Positions 1 to 10,882 of a DNA stretch of 64,000 nt are shown here, piece after piece. This DNA comes from Coriolopsis trogii. Lineage: Eukaryota; Basidiomycota; Agaricomycetes; Polyporales; Polyporaceae. The notes under the pieces were generated by a model. The model searched no databases. It saw only the letters and a program-made list of their open reading frames with translations, and was not told the DNA's origin. The position numbers and the translations under genes are program-made. The stretch is taken from positions 2,294,001-2,358,000 of the forward strand of contig JAHYIO010000037.1 in assembly GCA_020543525.1 (NCBI GenBank), in the 5' to 3' direction. Within the stretch, counting starts at the first letter, position 1; the number at the start of each line of letters is the position of its first letter.

Positions 1-779
1 TCACGTCCATTGTCATCACGAGTTCCTCGGTGTCTACCACACAACCGTGTGCACCCAATGCGTCGGGCTCTACCGCGACCACGACTCCGCACAAGTCATT
101 CACCAGCACTGCTCAGGCTGATGTCACCAATATGGGACAGTCTTCTCCAGTACCTATAAGGACACAGTCGCCAGGGAGCTGAGGATGCTCGAAACCACAA
201 CAACGCAGCGATCATAGGCGGAACTCTCCGAGGAGTGGTGGTACTGCTCCTCGCCCTCCTGCTCAGGACGCGACTGCAAAGGTTGTGGGCGTCAGGTAAG
301 CTCGCAGTCGCGCATACGGAGGAATACGATCTGATGGTTCAGGGCGTATAGTTGTACGAGGACGGTCGTCACGTTTGGAAGGGCATGAGGACGACAGCTC
401 CTTCGGCTCGGATGGGCACAGTGAAGTCGAGCTGAAGACGTGGTCCCCGGAGATGATGCTCATGCAGTCGTGTCCGCGACTCGACGCGGACACAAACATG
501 CCTGGAGCAAAGTTCGTATCCTCCAGCACGGACGCGGACGGGTTCAAGACCTCCCGCACGTCGTCGTACGACATGCTCCGCCTTAGTGCGAGGACGAATG
601 AGGCCGCATACGGTGATCAAAACCGGCGGCCGAAGCTCGCGCTGAACACTTCGATCTTGCCTTCACCTCATCATACTGCATCAATCGTCGACATGCCAGA
701 CGAGCTTGGGGAGACTGCGCGCCCTGCCGTCGTTGTTGTGTATGGTGGACACAGAAGGTGCGGTAGCAAATCCAGGTAG
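1..779 (+). CDS. Single-pass membrane protein, 5' end outside window
   Basis: The 3' part of a membrane-protein gene whose start lies before the window. From base 3 the frame reads a Ser/Thr-rich stalk, then a hydrophobic segment encoded at about 200-270, then a cytoplasmic-type tail. A clear phase-1 intron runs 296-381 (GTAAG donor). The last exon, 382-779, encodes a tail containing LKTWSPEM, an exact match to a motif in the tail of the gene at 20830-22199. Between stalk and membrane segment the frame changes. A 52-bp intron at about 123-174 (weak GTCACC donor, CCAG acceptor) would repair it; otherwise the gene is frameshifted. It has no C-terminal PPxY, unlike several relatives in the window. 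Function unknown; a cell-surface protein is inferred from topology only. Confidence 0.5.
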
Positions 780-1653
780 ATACCATAACCAATCAGGGCT
801 CACAGCAGATCTGCCAACACTGTGCTCGACGATGACTCGTCCGGGTCCGTGTCTATTCTGTAGCACGACGCCTCAAGTTACAGTAGTAGTAGACCTCTTC
901 AATCAGAGGAGCCTTTTTTGTAAGAGGAGTTGTCTCGACGCTATCTAAGGCTTACGTCCTTGTATTCAGGTGTCCAGGGTCGCTATCGATACACCGGGTG
1001 GAGATCCCGCATCCCTTCTTCCGCGCCGCCTTCAAGCCACCTATCATGGCAATCGCCAATACAATACCAGGGACGAGGGACGAGAGACGTGGTCTTTCCT
1101 GATGACGACGACGCGTATAGGTACCCCGGAAGCCGTCACGTCCACCTTGACACCGACGCTTGTTCCTGCCATCACGGCGTCTTAGCATCTCGCTCTGCCC
1201 AGGTCGCCCCTGTTTCTTCGCCGCCGCGTAGCTGCGCCCGCCCTCCGGCCTTCCTAACTCACACTTGAGTGCTTTGGTATGCTTGCAGCTTTCCTGTGCA
1301 GCCCAACGTGGACTTTGAACGGGACCCGCCTACTCCTTCGACCAATTTCTTTCCACAGCGCATCTTCGCTCCTCCCGGACCCAGGCGAAACATAGCGAAA
1401 CACCGGTCAATGGACTTCTCGGTAAAACGACCGTTGTTCACGATGCATGTCCAGCGTGGCGTCGACCTCTGACGCCGGCTCGGGACCTGCATACCGATGC
1501 CATTCTCGTACCTAACCTGCAAGGTACATATACCTCGCGCATGCAATCTGCCACCCCTCAGGCCTCAGTCTCCACGGCGTCCGGGTCAACTCCGCGATCT
1601 GCTCCCCTCTCTGCCTAGACTCAAAAGCAACCCTCACGTCATCCCCGCGACGC
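780..1653. other. Intergenic, no gene recognised
   Basis: No reading frame here has family similarity or an exon structure I can support. The last few hundred bases must hold the promoter of the WSC gene that starts at 1654. Confidence 0.5.
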
Positions 1654-2466
1654 ATGGCGCCCCCATTCCGTTTGCCCGTCATCTCCCTGCTCGCGATCCT
1701 CTTCCTCGCGCCTGCCGCGCGCTCGTTCGAGACGCCCTTCATCCCGCTGAACTGGACGACGCTCTCGACCTGCGCGACCGACAACCCGGCGCGCATCCTC
1801 GCGCAGGACATCACCGTCCAGACCGACGACAACACCCCAGCCGCATGCATCTCCTCCTGCGACGCGAAGGGGTTTGGGTACGCCGGCGTCGAGTTCGGGA
1901 ACGAGTGCCATTGCGGCACTGCGCTCAAGGGCGTCATCGAGCCCACGCCTAACGGGGCGGACGACTGCAACATCCCCTGCGCGGGCGATAGCACCCTCTC
2001 CTGTGGCGGGCCCTGGGGGATCCAGGTACGTCCGTTCTCGCCTCCGTCCTCCGCCGCATTCGACTTCGCGCCTGCGCCTCTATCAGTTTGGTACGCGCCG
2101 GCCCGCTGACTCGCCCTACTCCCGCAGCTGTACACCTTCCCCGCCCTCCGGCCTGGCAGTTGGACGTACCAAGGCTGCATCGTCGACACCGCCGACACCC
2201 CGGCGTTCCCGGACGCGTCTCCGCAGACCCTCGGGACGAACCTCGACCTCGTGAACCAGTGTCTCCAGGCGTGCTCCCGTTCCGGCTTCGCCTTTGCTGG
2301 GGTCGAGAACGCGGGGACGTGCCTGTGTAGCGACGCGGGCATCGCGGACGGCTCGCAGACCGTCAAGGAGGTCGAGTGCAACTCGCTTTGTCCCCTCCCG
2401 GGCGCTGCTGGGTTCGAGTTTTGTGGGGGTGTTGAGCGGCTGGGGGTTTATAGGTTCAGGGGGTGA
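1654..2466 (+). CDS. Secreted protein with two WSC domains
   Basis: Two exons, 1654-2025 and 2128-2466 (phase-0 intron, GTACG...CCGCAG), give 236 residues. Residues 1-24 form a signal peptide with a Leu/Ala-rich core. Two cysteine-rich WSC domains follow, one per exon. Each shows the family pattern of a C-x3-C pair before a GF(G/A)(Y/F)AGVE segment, then a CxC pair and a late cysteine pair around an SCGG/FCGG motif. WSC domains bind polysaccharide in fungal wall sensors and secreted wall proteins. There is no transmembrane segment, GPI signal or catalytic domain after the second WSC, so this is a secreted binding protein, not a Wsc stress sensor. It converges with the histone deacetylase gene; their stop codons are about 220 bp apart. 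Confidence 0.88.
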
Positions 2467-2688
2467 GAATGAGGTGCGATTCATGGACTTGCTTTGGTAT
2501 AGTCTGAAACTCGGTAATGCCGCTTTCGTTCCAGAGGTGTTTTGTTCGATTACGATGGTATGTGTCGCCAGTGTGTTCCGATCTGTTTCGCTGGGTTTCA
2601 GGTCCAATGGGGGTGTAGAATGTATCTCCAACATACCCGTGTAGCGGAATACAAATATGTTCGTACATGTGTCACCGGAGCCTGCATC

Positions 2689-4805
2689 CTACTCGTCGTC
2701 CTCATCACCCTCCATATCAACATCCATATCTCCCCTGTCCTCGCTCAGCACATCCTCACTTCTCTCCCCACCCAAAGACATACGCCCGACAAACGGCGTC
2801 TCAAAACTCCTCACCACCCCCACCCCAGACCGCTCCCGCTCCGTCACGACCTTCTTGACCGGGTCCCACTCCGCGACGCTCTGGAAGAACCGCCTCTTCC
2901 GCGCGTTCCCGCTCCCGTTCGCCTCATGCGCATGCGCATACCCAGACCCGTACGCGCGCCCGTGCCCGCACCCATCCTCCTCGTCGAGCTCGAGCTCGCG
3001 CTCGAACTCGGGCGGGAGGCGCGGGACGTCAAAGTACTTGCTCGTCGTGATGCTCATCCGCTTCTTCCCGCTCCGGATCCGGCGCGACGACCGTCCCGCG
3101 GCGCGTCGGCCGTTACGAGCCGTCGAGCTCGAGCCGTCCGAGTCTTCCTCGTCTGGTTCGGGCTCAGAATCTGTCTGGTCCGACTGGGTCTGGCGCTCGT
3201 ACACGAAGCGGGCGTTTTCTGGGCAGGCCGGAGCGATCAGCCGGGCGTAAGAACGAGAGTGCAGAGGGACGTACGTGCTAGTCGTTCGTCTAGCTCGTCG
3301 ATCGGGGCGTGCGCATGGATGCCCCCGAGACCGAGGTGCTCATCGACACTCTCGCGCGGCACGTCTTGCATCTGCACGGACGGCGCGGGCCGGAGTTCCG
3401 AGAGGTACTGCAACGCCTTCAGTCTATGACGGTACTTCCAGTCAGTCTCCTGCTGCAACCTGCGTATCCGAATGAGAAGAGACGACGTACTTGATCTTCT
3501 CCAACGAATGGTCGCGGAGGTTCAGGTCCTCGAGGTTGCTCTGCAGGACTTCCAGCCGGTAGCGCGGCCCGAACCACTCGAAATACTCGTTCCAGGGCAG
3601 GTTCGGGTCGATGTCGTCTTCGATGCCTAGCGCGCACGCAGTCTCGTACGTCCACGCCCGCGCGACATTCTTGACGGTGTATCCGCCGCCGCCCAGCAGC
3701 ATGAGGGGGATGTTCTTGGAGCGGATGTATTGCACGCAGCGCGCGTGCCCGTGCATTGTCAGGTTCAGCCCTCCGAGCTTGTCGCCCGAGAGCGAGTCCG
3801 CGCCGCACTGGAGCACAATCGCAGATGGTCGGAAGACTTCGAGAATTTTGTCAATAACCTAGATATTGGCGCGCGTAAGACTTGAATGAATGCGGGGAGC
3901 AGGGTGCGAGCGTATGACGCACCGGCTCAAACACGCTCTTGTAAGACTCGTCTGTGACACCGTCTTTGAGGGGAATATTGATCGCATAGCCGCGCCCTTT
4001 CCCTCGTCCGCGGTCGTCCAGCTGACCTGTGCCGGGGAAGAACTCGCCAAACTTGTGTAGCGAGCAGGTCATTACTCGGTCGGTGGTGTAGAACGCCTCC
4101 TCGACGCCGTCTCCGTGATGACAGTCAATGTCAATGTAGAGTACGCGGGGGACGTAGCGCAGCATTTCGAGGATGCCGAGGACGATGTCGTTGATGTAGC
4201 AGAAGCCCGAGGCTTCGCGCTTCTTCGCATGGTGCAGACCACCCGCCCAGTTGATCGCAATGTCAGCATGGCCCTCCATGAGGCGACGTGCGGCAGCTGC
4301 AAAGTGGTGTTGGCAGACTTCCCAAAAGGTCCAGGGTTGGAAACACACCTATGGATCCACCTGCGGATATCGAGCAGAACTCGAACACACCCTCGAAGGG
4401 GGGGTTGTCCTCTCCGACCAAGAAACGTGTGCCACCATATGTCAGCTTCCTGACAGTCTCGTATGTCACTTTGGACAAAAAGTCGACGTATTCGTCTGTG
4501 TGAAAGCGCGTCATCTCTTCGGGGGTCGCGCGTTTCGCACGCTGGGGGATGGGGACGGGCATTCAGTTTTGGCGCAAGGGGGACGGGGACGAGTATGAGG
4601 TACTTACGAGGACATGCATCTTGGGTAGCATTTCGTATGCGGACACGAGCTCGTGTGTTATCCGCATGCGCTGTGGCTTCATGGCATGTTGGGGGCCATA
4701 GGAGTACGCACCGACGTCGGCTGCGGTAGGTGTTGGAGGGATGGAAGACAAAGGATAGAGTCAAGACGTACGGTCATAGTAGTATGCAACCCTCCTCTTT
4801 GACAT
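2689..4805 (-). CDS. Class I histone deacetylase (Rpd3/Hos2 type)
   Basis: Seven exons (complement of 2689-3218, 3275-3423, 3491-3858, 3923-4296, 4349-4541, 4608-4720, 4772-4805) give 586 residues. A 34-nt first exon supplies the ATG and completes the family N-terminus ([14 protein letters not shown]). The catalytic set is intact: His135-His136, zinc ligands Asp169/Asp171/His173 region and Asp259, and Tyr298 in [14 protein letters not shown]. It removes acetyl groups from histone lysines as part of nuclear corepressor complexes. The exon 5/6 junction was placed at CATAG (67-bp intron) because the result aligns without gaps to class I enzymes (KIKLKALQYL...APSVQMQ); a 31-bp alternative was rejected. 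After the catalytic core comes an acidic, Ser/Asp/Glu-rich tail of about 190 residues. Rpd3 versus Hos2 assignment is not certain. Confidence 0.94.
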
Positions 4806-5435
4806 CGCAAAGGGCCTCCACTTCTCCGAAACTCAGGTGGTTGCACGGTTTGTGCAGATGTGGCTGAGGTCGACCTTGGATGAACTTGAACTGCGGGTGA
4901 CTTGAGGAGAGACAAGCAGTTGTTGAAGATGATACAGTAAGAAGTATGTAAGAACAAGCAGAGTCTTTCCTTGTGTTTGTTGTAGTCCAGATGATGCAAA
5001 CAAGGGGCAGGAGGGCGTAGAGATGTGGATTGGCGGAAAGTGGCCGACTTGGTGGCGGATGGTCCTTTTCGCAGGCGCCCACTGAGCTCATCTCAGATTC
5101 AAGCGTCCGATCCCTGATCGCATCGAGATCCCGGACCGGCGCTCCCGGCCTCGCTGCTACACAGCAAATCGAGCTGAAGTCATGTCAGAAGGATAATGTA
5201 CTATCTGTTGTTTCAGCAGTTGGGGTATAGGGAGTTGTACAACATCCGGGATGTTCAGTTACGTTCAAAAGACAAAGGTGGTGGTAAAGTATAAGGTCCT
5301 CAGGGAAACGGGGCCGCCGGCGCCCTTGTCAACAAACTTGAAGTCCCACCCACTCAGGATAAGTGGCACACGAAGCTCTACGCAACGCTTCAAATCAAGT
5401 GACCCCAGCCAAGGGTCCAAGAGACTCTTTTCTCC
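4806..5435. other. Promoter of histone deacetylase / 3' flank of next gene
   Basis: Between the start of the deacetylase (-) and the stop of the following minus-strand gene. No coding signal or known element seen. Confidence 0.5.
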
Positions 5436-7019
5436 CTATACTTCTGTATATCGCGGCGGCAGCATACCCTCGTCATACATCCGCACGCCCGAATCTACTG
5501 CCTCCCTCGGGTCCGCTCCTGCACCGTTCGCCCCGGAAGGTCCAGACACGGCCTGAATGAGCGACGCCAGGAGGGTGGGCTGGAGCCCCGGCGGTACATA
5601 CAGCATATTCGGGCCAATTGGCACGTTGCGCAGATCGACTGTCTCTGGAGAAGACAATCCCCGATCATCTATGTTGGAAGCTGCAGGTGGAGGTAGAGGT
5701 GGAAAGGAGGGTGCACGGGTATCGGTGCCGGTGGGGACGGAAGTGCCTGCTTGAGAGTTGCTCTCGGCCGTCCATCCCGCGTCGAGCGGCATACCGTACT
5801 GTGGGTCCATGGGGTACGAAGAGGACTTCTCGGACGCGCCGTGGTTCGTGGACGTAGACGCGGTCGGACTCCGGATGAGCGTGGTAGTCGACGTGTCGAA
5901 GCCTAACCGATTGGGAGCGAGGCGACCTGATCCATAGTCGGCCTGCCGTTGCGCCATTGGTGCCGGCGTGGTGGGACTGGGAGTGACGTTTGACGAACTG
6001 TCGGGTACGTCTGTGAACGTTCACGGAGCACGAGTCAATTTGAGACCATCGGTATCCAAGGAGATGAATCGTACCGGAGTAAGCATCATTCGTACGACGT
6101 CGACGCCGGCGGATGATGAAGACAAGATTAGTCAACATGATGCAGAGGGCGGCGCCTGCGACCCCACCCACTATCGCGGCAATGTTAGGACCTCGAGCGT
6201 CGTTTGTGGGGGAGTTGCCGAGCTGCGCTGTGACGTTGGATGGTGTTGAAGACGATACAGGAGAGTACATGGTAAGGGTGGACACTAGGGGTGAGTCCGT
6301 GGACGTTGCAGACGAAAGCAAGGTATTGGAAGAAGATTTGTTTGTAGTGGAGACATCCCCCGAGGCCGATATCGAATCCGGATTCGTCGAAGTCGACGTC
6401 GATGTGGAGTGACCTGTTGACGTCGGTGATGAAGTCGAAGTCGTGGACGTGGTGGATTTGGTAGGGAGTGTGGTGGTAAAGGAATGGGTAGTAGTCGACG
6501 TCGGAGGCTGAGTCGTCGAGGTACGCGTCGGAGTCGTCTGGGACTGGGGCGGCGGAGGTTGGACGACGTGCGAGTTCTGGTACACGAGGAAGTAGTCGAG
6601 CAGGAGAATGTTCGGACTCGCCCTCATGTTCTTCACGACAACGGTATGATCTCCTAGCGAAAGGTCGAACTTTGAAAAGTACGTCACATTGAACTGAGTA
6701 CTCCCAGGCGGGCTATCGGGTCCGACGTAGTGTCCGACGAGCTGGTTGTCAACGGTGAACTGTGCCTCGGGCTGCCCGTTATGTGGCTCGAGCACCCCAA
6801 CGACCTCAATGCCCGTCCCTACGCCTTGTGAGTCTCAAGCAAAGCAGTCTCGCAAATACACTTACCGAAGAATGCGAGCGACGCAATGATATTTGCGACA
6901 GGTCCGGCATGCTGCGTATTGTCCACCTGTTGGGAGAGAAGACCGTGCTGCCATTCCCATCCGGATTGATATTGGACGATGGAGTTCGAGTCGTCTACAA
7001 GGAGAGGATCGGACGCCAT
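5436..7019 (-). CDS. Single-pass membrane protein with Ser/Thr stalk and C-terminal PPxY
   Basis: Three exons (complement of 5436-6010, 6075-6818, 6866-7019) give 490 residues. The N-terminal domain (about 1-132) has the basidiomycete pattern DD...YQSGW...TGIEVVGVL...NGQ...LLLDYFLVY, which looks like a galactose-binding-type beta-sandwich; this fold is an inference. A Thr/Ser-rich stalk (about 140-260) and one transmembrane helix (about 264-287) ending in six arginines follow, then a tail. The tail ends with DSGVR, then PPRY at 484-487 followed by TEV. There is no signal peptide, so the N-terminus would have to cross as a type III membrane protein. The first intron lies in phase 1 just before TGIEV, the same place as in its relatives at 7895, 16083, 20830, 28338 and 30118. 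The closest relative in the window is 16083-17217. Ligand unknown. Confidence 0.85.
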
Positions 7020-7894
7020 GGTAGTCTAGTGCACAAGCGCATGGGGCACGTTGGCACCAAGAGGAAAGAATTGACGAGAAAGACGTCGGGAGAAGGAGAC
7101 GAAGGAGGCGAAGGAGAGAGAGCTCATCGCCGAAGACAGTGAGCCTCAGATATCGCCGCCGTGTCCGACACTCCCATGGGTGCTGCGGGCCCTATGCTTG
7201 CAGCAGATCAACTCAGATGGTGCCGACGGTAACAGGAGGCTTTCAGAGGGTTCCAGATTCTCTGTCTGTTCGCCTTTGACCATAATAGTGTTCCATCACC
7301 AAATCCCGAGTGTACGTGATAGATGGAAGTCGTTATCCAGGATGGCCCCAGGGTGGTGACCGCATTGAGGAGCCAGGAACGAATCTGTAGGATCATGGGC
7401 TGCATCAATACTTTGACAGTTTTTGCCACGATGAGGACCTTGTACGTGTGCGCCGGCGGCCTGGTCCGTGATGAGCCAATACGGCCAGGCAGAATCCGGA
7501 GACTAGCGTATTGTAGTGGAACGGCGCCGGTGGAGGAAGACGTCCAAGAGGGCATATGTACGTGGAGAACACATGGTGGCGAGAGAGCGCTGCTGGCGCT
7601 GAGCGCTGGGCCAGGTGAGCGCGTGCGACGTTAGAACTTGCGATTTGGGTAGTAGGAAGGGACTGATGCGTGTAGCTGCCAGATGACCAGATGCAATCTG
7701 CTTGACGGCAAATATTTTCTCGGGTGCTGAGAGTGTGAGGTTTCGACTCGGAGTTGGGCCGCAGTATATACTTAGCTCTGCCCGGTTCCCTGTGGTGAAC
7801 GTACCCATACTATATCGCGACAGCACCCCTGCGGAACAACCAAGAACGACACTGTATGTATTCCCCAAAATAACCAACATGCATATGGAAAGCT
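7020..7894. other. Intergenic between two tandem minus-strand membrane-protein genes
   Basis: Holds the promoter of the gene ending at 7019 and the 3' flank of the gene ending at 7895. No other feature recognised. Confidence 0.5.
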
Positions 7895-9093
7895 TCAATC
7901 CGAAGTGTATGGAGGTGGAAGGATATCATCGGAAAACATCCGGAGCCCAGAGTCTACCGCCACCTCCTGTGGTCGCTTCCCCGCCGCTTCACGCCAACCC
8001 CGAAGGAGTAAACGAACGGCTCGGCCCCGAGAAGCGTACCAGGGACTGCGAATCACGTCCTCCATATGTATGACCTCTACCGCAGGCGCGAAGTCTCGAT
8101 CAGGAACGTTGGCAGCGCTACACACCGGGTTCGGAGACGGTGCTCCAAGTTCGGCAGTACCAGGCAGGCGATTCGCGCTGTGTTGGGGCTCTGGTGCCTT
8201 CTCGCGGTCTGTGAGTCCTGGCTGCGGCGTGCTCTCCTCGTTGACAGAAGGAGGCTTGGACGTTGCAATCTCGGACACGTTGGAAGTGTGCAGAGACGAC
8301 GGACGACATTGAGCGTTCCCGATCCACTCGGGCAGGGAACAGGCTTGGGCTTTGTCCTCCAGGGCCTCGACGGTTGGTCTGTTCAGATCAACGAAGACAT
8401 GAGCAAACGGCAGAATAGCTGAAGTAATACAGAGCCCAAATCAGCCCGGCTGGCAGGATATTTACGTGGATTGTGCCATACCTTCGAAGCGGCGGCGGTT
8501 GCGTCGGCGTCGTCTCTTAGCAAGAGCTATTACAGCACACGTTGCGATGATCAGGAGCAGGAATGCCCCGCCGATTGCGCTAACAATGATCACGGCCCGT
8601 CCATTGTGTTGCATAGAGTTCGACTCGGCCTGCGGGACTTCAGCTGAGTCGAGCGAGTCGACCACAAAGTAATCGAGCCAGAACACCGTCTTCACAGTCC
8701 CGTTGCTGTTCCCGATGAGGAGCTCATGGGTCCCCATGGATAGGTTGCGGGCAGAGAAGAACATAGTGGCGTTGTGAGTGGAAGTGGTATGAGGGTTCAC
8801 ATAAACGCCAGAGAGAACACCGTCGATGAAGTAGTCGATGGCGAGCTGATCAAGGGCGTCGGGCCCTGGAACCCCAAACACTTGTATTCCGGTGCCTATG
8901 ATGATGGGTGAGCAAATGTCCACACAGTGCCTGTCGTGATGTACACACCATTGAACTGGAGTGATGCAGTGGATCCTGCGAGCGAGGTGCCGTGCATGCT
9001 GCCACCGTGCGCATATGCGAGATTATCTGCCAACCATTGTCCTTGGTATTCTACACGTGGATCGTTGTCGTCGATTATGGTGTAGGAAGGCAT
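7895..9093 (-). CDS. Single-pass membrane protein with C-terminal PPxY
   Basis: Three exons (complement of 7895-8418, 8482-8895, 8949-9093) give 360 residues. The N-terminal domain carries the family pattern IDDND...YQGQW, HGTS, TGIQVFGV and FWLDYFVV. One transmembrane helix (about 150-174) ends in a KRRRRRNRRR stop-transfer cluster. Unlike the gene at 5436 it has almost no Ser/Thr stalk. The tail of about 180 residues contains IHMEDV...PWYA, a motif shared with the tail of the gene at 16083, and ends with VDSGLR, a short acidic spacer, and PPPY at 354-357 followed by TSD. The phase-1 intron before TGIQV is conserved in the family. A role as a PPxY-bearing surface protein is inferred; no substrate or ligand can be named. 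Confidence 0.83.
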
Positions 9094-9822
9094 CTATGAG
9101 GCTTGAGAGGACATCTAGGGTGTGGATGTGCACGTTTTCATATGAATCCAGGGGAACGCTTGCAGTTATACACTTACATACGAGCGTCGAGTGAGGGGCA
9201 GTGATCAAGTGTCTATCTCACCGTCGCACCTTCGTCGAGACCAAGCACCTGTGCGGCGCCTAAATGTCACTCCGAGAACAAGCAGCGCTCTGGATTTGAG
9301 ACACTGCGCGGGTCCAACAACAACTTAAACCCGCCGTCAGTGTTTGAGTGCCACTCGTCTACATGAGTCGGGGGTGACATCATGCCTTGGCGGATGATGT
9401 AGTTCTCTTAGCACAGGTTACTTTGAAAGCAAGTAAGGTACTCACGTCAATTTGGCCAATGGCGGTTGGGTCGTCGCAAGTGTAGGACTGCGCGCATTCG
9501 TGATCCGTGTTCATGCGGTGATAGTATCTCTGCCCCTATTACAAGTCATACTAGCAAGAAGTATTAGTATGTGTGCGTCCTCAATAGATCAAAACTGCAC
9601 AGCAGATCATTGTAGCAAAGAGAGAATATGAAGCCTTGGACCTAGTCAAGCGCGAGTTGTCCGGGAGGGGGGATATAAGCGCCTATGTACTGCTCCCCAC
9701 TGCCACCCGCAGTCAGCGATTCCAACGGCTGATTCTGTCTATGGCAAGTCATTGGGGAGAACTGCTCCATTCAGCAGCACGGTGTGGAAGTTTAGATAGA
9801 TCGTTCTTCGAAAACACCAGTA
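9094..9822. other. Intergenic, no gene recognised
   Basis: Promoter side of the membrane-protein gene starting at 9093 and 3' side of the arrestin-like pseudogene. Nothing else could be supported. Confidence 0.45.
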
Positions 9823-10539
9823 TCAGTCAACGTCGGCCCACTGGTCATGAGCAACACTCCAATACGACCTACAAAAGCGTCAGCGTCACTCCCCAACAGG
9901 GCTCTAGTACAATTACTCACGGTGGCAGATCAAGCCTATACAGTCCTGCTCCAAACTGGACTTGCGCAGGAGGTGCGACCTCCGCGGACCGGGCGGCTCC
10001 GGTCAGCCTCTGCCCATCCGCCGACGGCTCCCCAAGAGGACCAGGCGCAGTGATGCCCGAGACGACGACAACTCGCGACTGCAGGACGGTGTCGTTTACA
10101 ACACCCGGCAACAGGACCCTCAGCTGCAACGCATACTGCAAACCATCCCATCGCTCGACTCCTCACGTGACTCGCGAATGCACGCACCTCGACTTCGAGC
10201 GTCTGCGTCTCGAACGTCGGGGGAGACGTCCGGCAGCTTGAACCAGAACAGTAGGCGGAGGACGTCCGAGCCCGCCGAGGGGTATGCGTCGCCATGTTTC
10301 CAGGCGGGGCTCTTGCTGTAGATGATACCGCGGTGGCCGATGAAGCTCTGCCCGACTACGCTCCTGATGTGCGTGCTGACGTAACCGTAGAACTTGACGT
10401 ACACCTCTTGAATGTCTTCCACCTGGAGGTGGCGGAAGTCGAGCAGGATCTCGCGGTGTATAGTGCTGCCAGCCACGTAGAAGACCGCCGGGAGCGCAAG
10501 GGAGATCGACGACGATAGCGAGGCGGGAGGAGTCGACAT
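9823..10539 (-). pseudogene. Arrestin-like pseudogene with large internal deletion
   Basis: The start (ATG at 10539) and about 100 residues match the N-terminal arrestin half of the intact gene at 24437: AGST(I/V) strand, LDFRHLQ, AWKHGDAYP, then FKLPDV. The sequence then jumps directly into the C-terminal part (PPTFETQTLEVEV), skipping most of the N-domain end and the C-domain, about 600 bp in the intact relatives. The junction lies where two CC(C/G)CC...CGTTC-like stretches of the parent (encoding LPPSF and VPPTF) resemble each other. The join is out of frame, so this is a pseudogene. The last two exons are still recognisable: a YALQLRV exon, then LDLPP, an intron, and SYW, so the terminal PPSY motif and its phase-2 intron survive to the stop at 9823-9825. 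Confidence 0.85.
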
Positions 10540-10882
10540 GGAGGTGGCGCAGATTCTTGCAGGGAACGATGGCGCTGCTGCAAGATTTATCAAGGTTTGC
10601 GTTACTACACCCGACTTACCGAGGTGTAGTCGCGATCCTTCCTCTCCACTTGACCAATCGGTCTCCTACCGACGATCTCGTATGCGCAGTCAGCGACCTG
10701 CGTCGAAGCCTCGTTCTCGCGCTGTTCCGTGCCCGGCTCACGCGCTGTAACAGTAATTGCATATCAATAGTCGTGCTTGAAGCGCGGTGGAAGATCAGTA
10801 ATATACGATAAATGTAGCATGTCACGGTAGGCTCGAATCCGGATAGAATGAGAGTGAACGTGAGCTTCTACAGGCCTCAGCC
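10540..10882. other. Intergenic between arrestin-like pseudogene and aminopeptidase
   Basis: Former promoter region of the pseudogene and 3' flank of the aminopeptidase gene. Nothing else seen. Confidence 0.45.

Noticed and set aside
1512..2381. 289-residue open frame antisense to the WSC gene
   Set aside because: The plus-strand WSC gene has a signal peptide, paired cysteine motifs and a clean intron; the antisense frame has none of these.
3460..3490. 31-bp intron option in the histone deacetylase
   Set aside because: A 67-bp intron ending CATAG at 3424 gives a gap-free match to class I deacetylases and a normal intron length.
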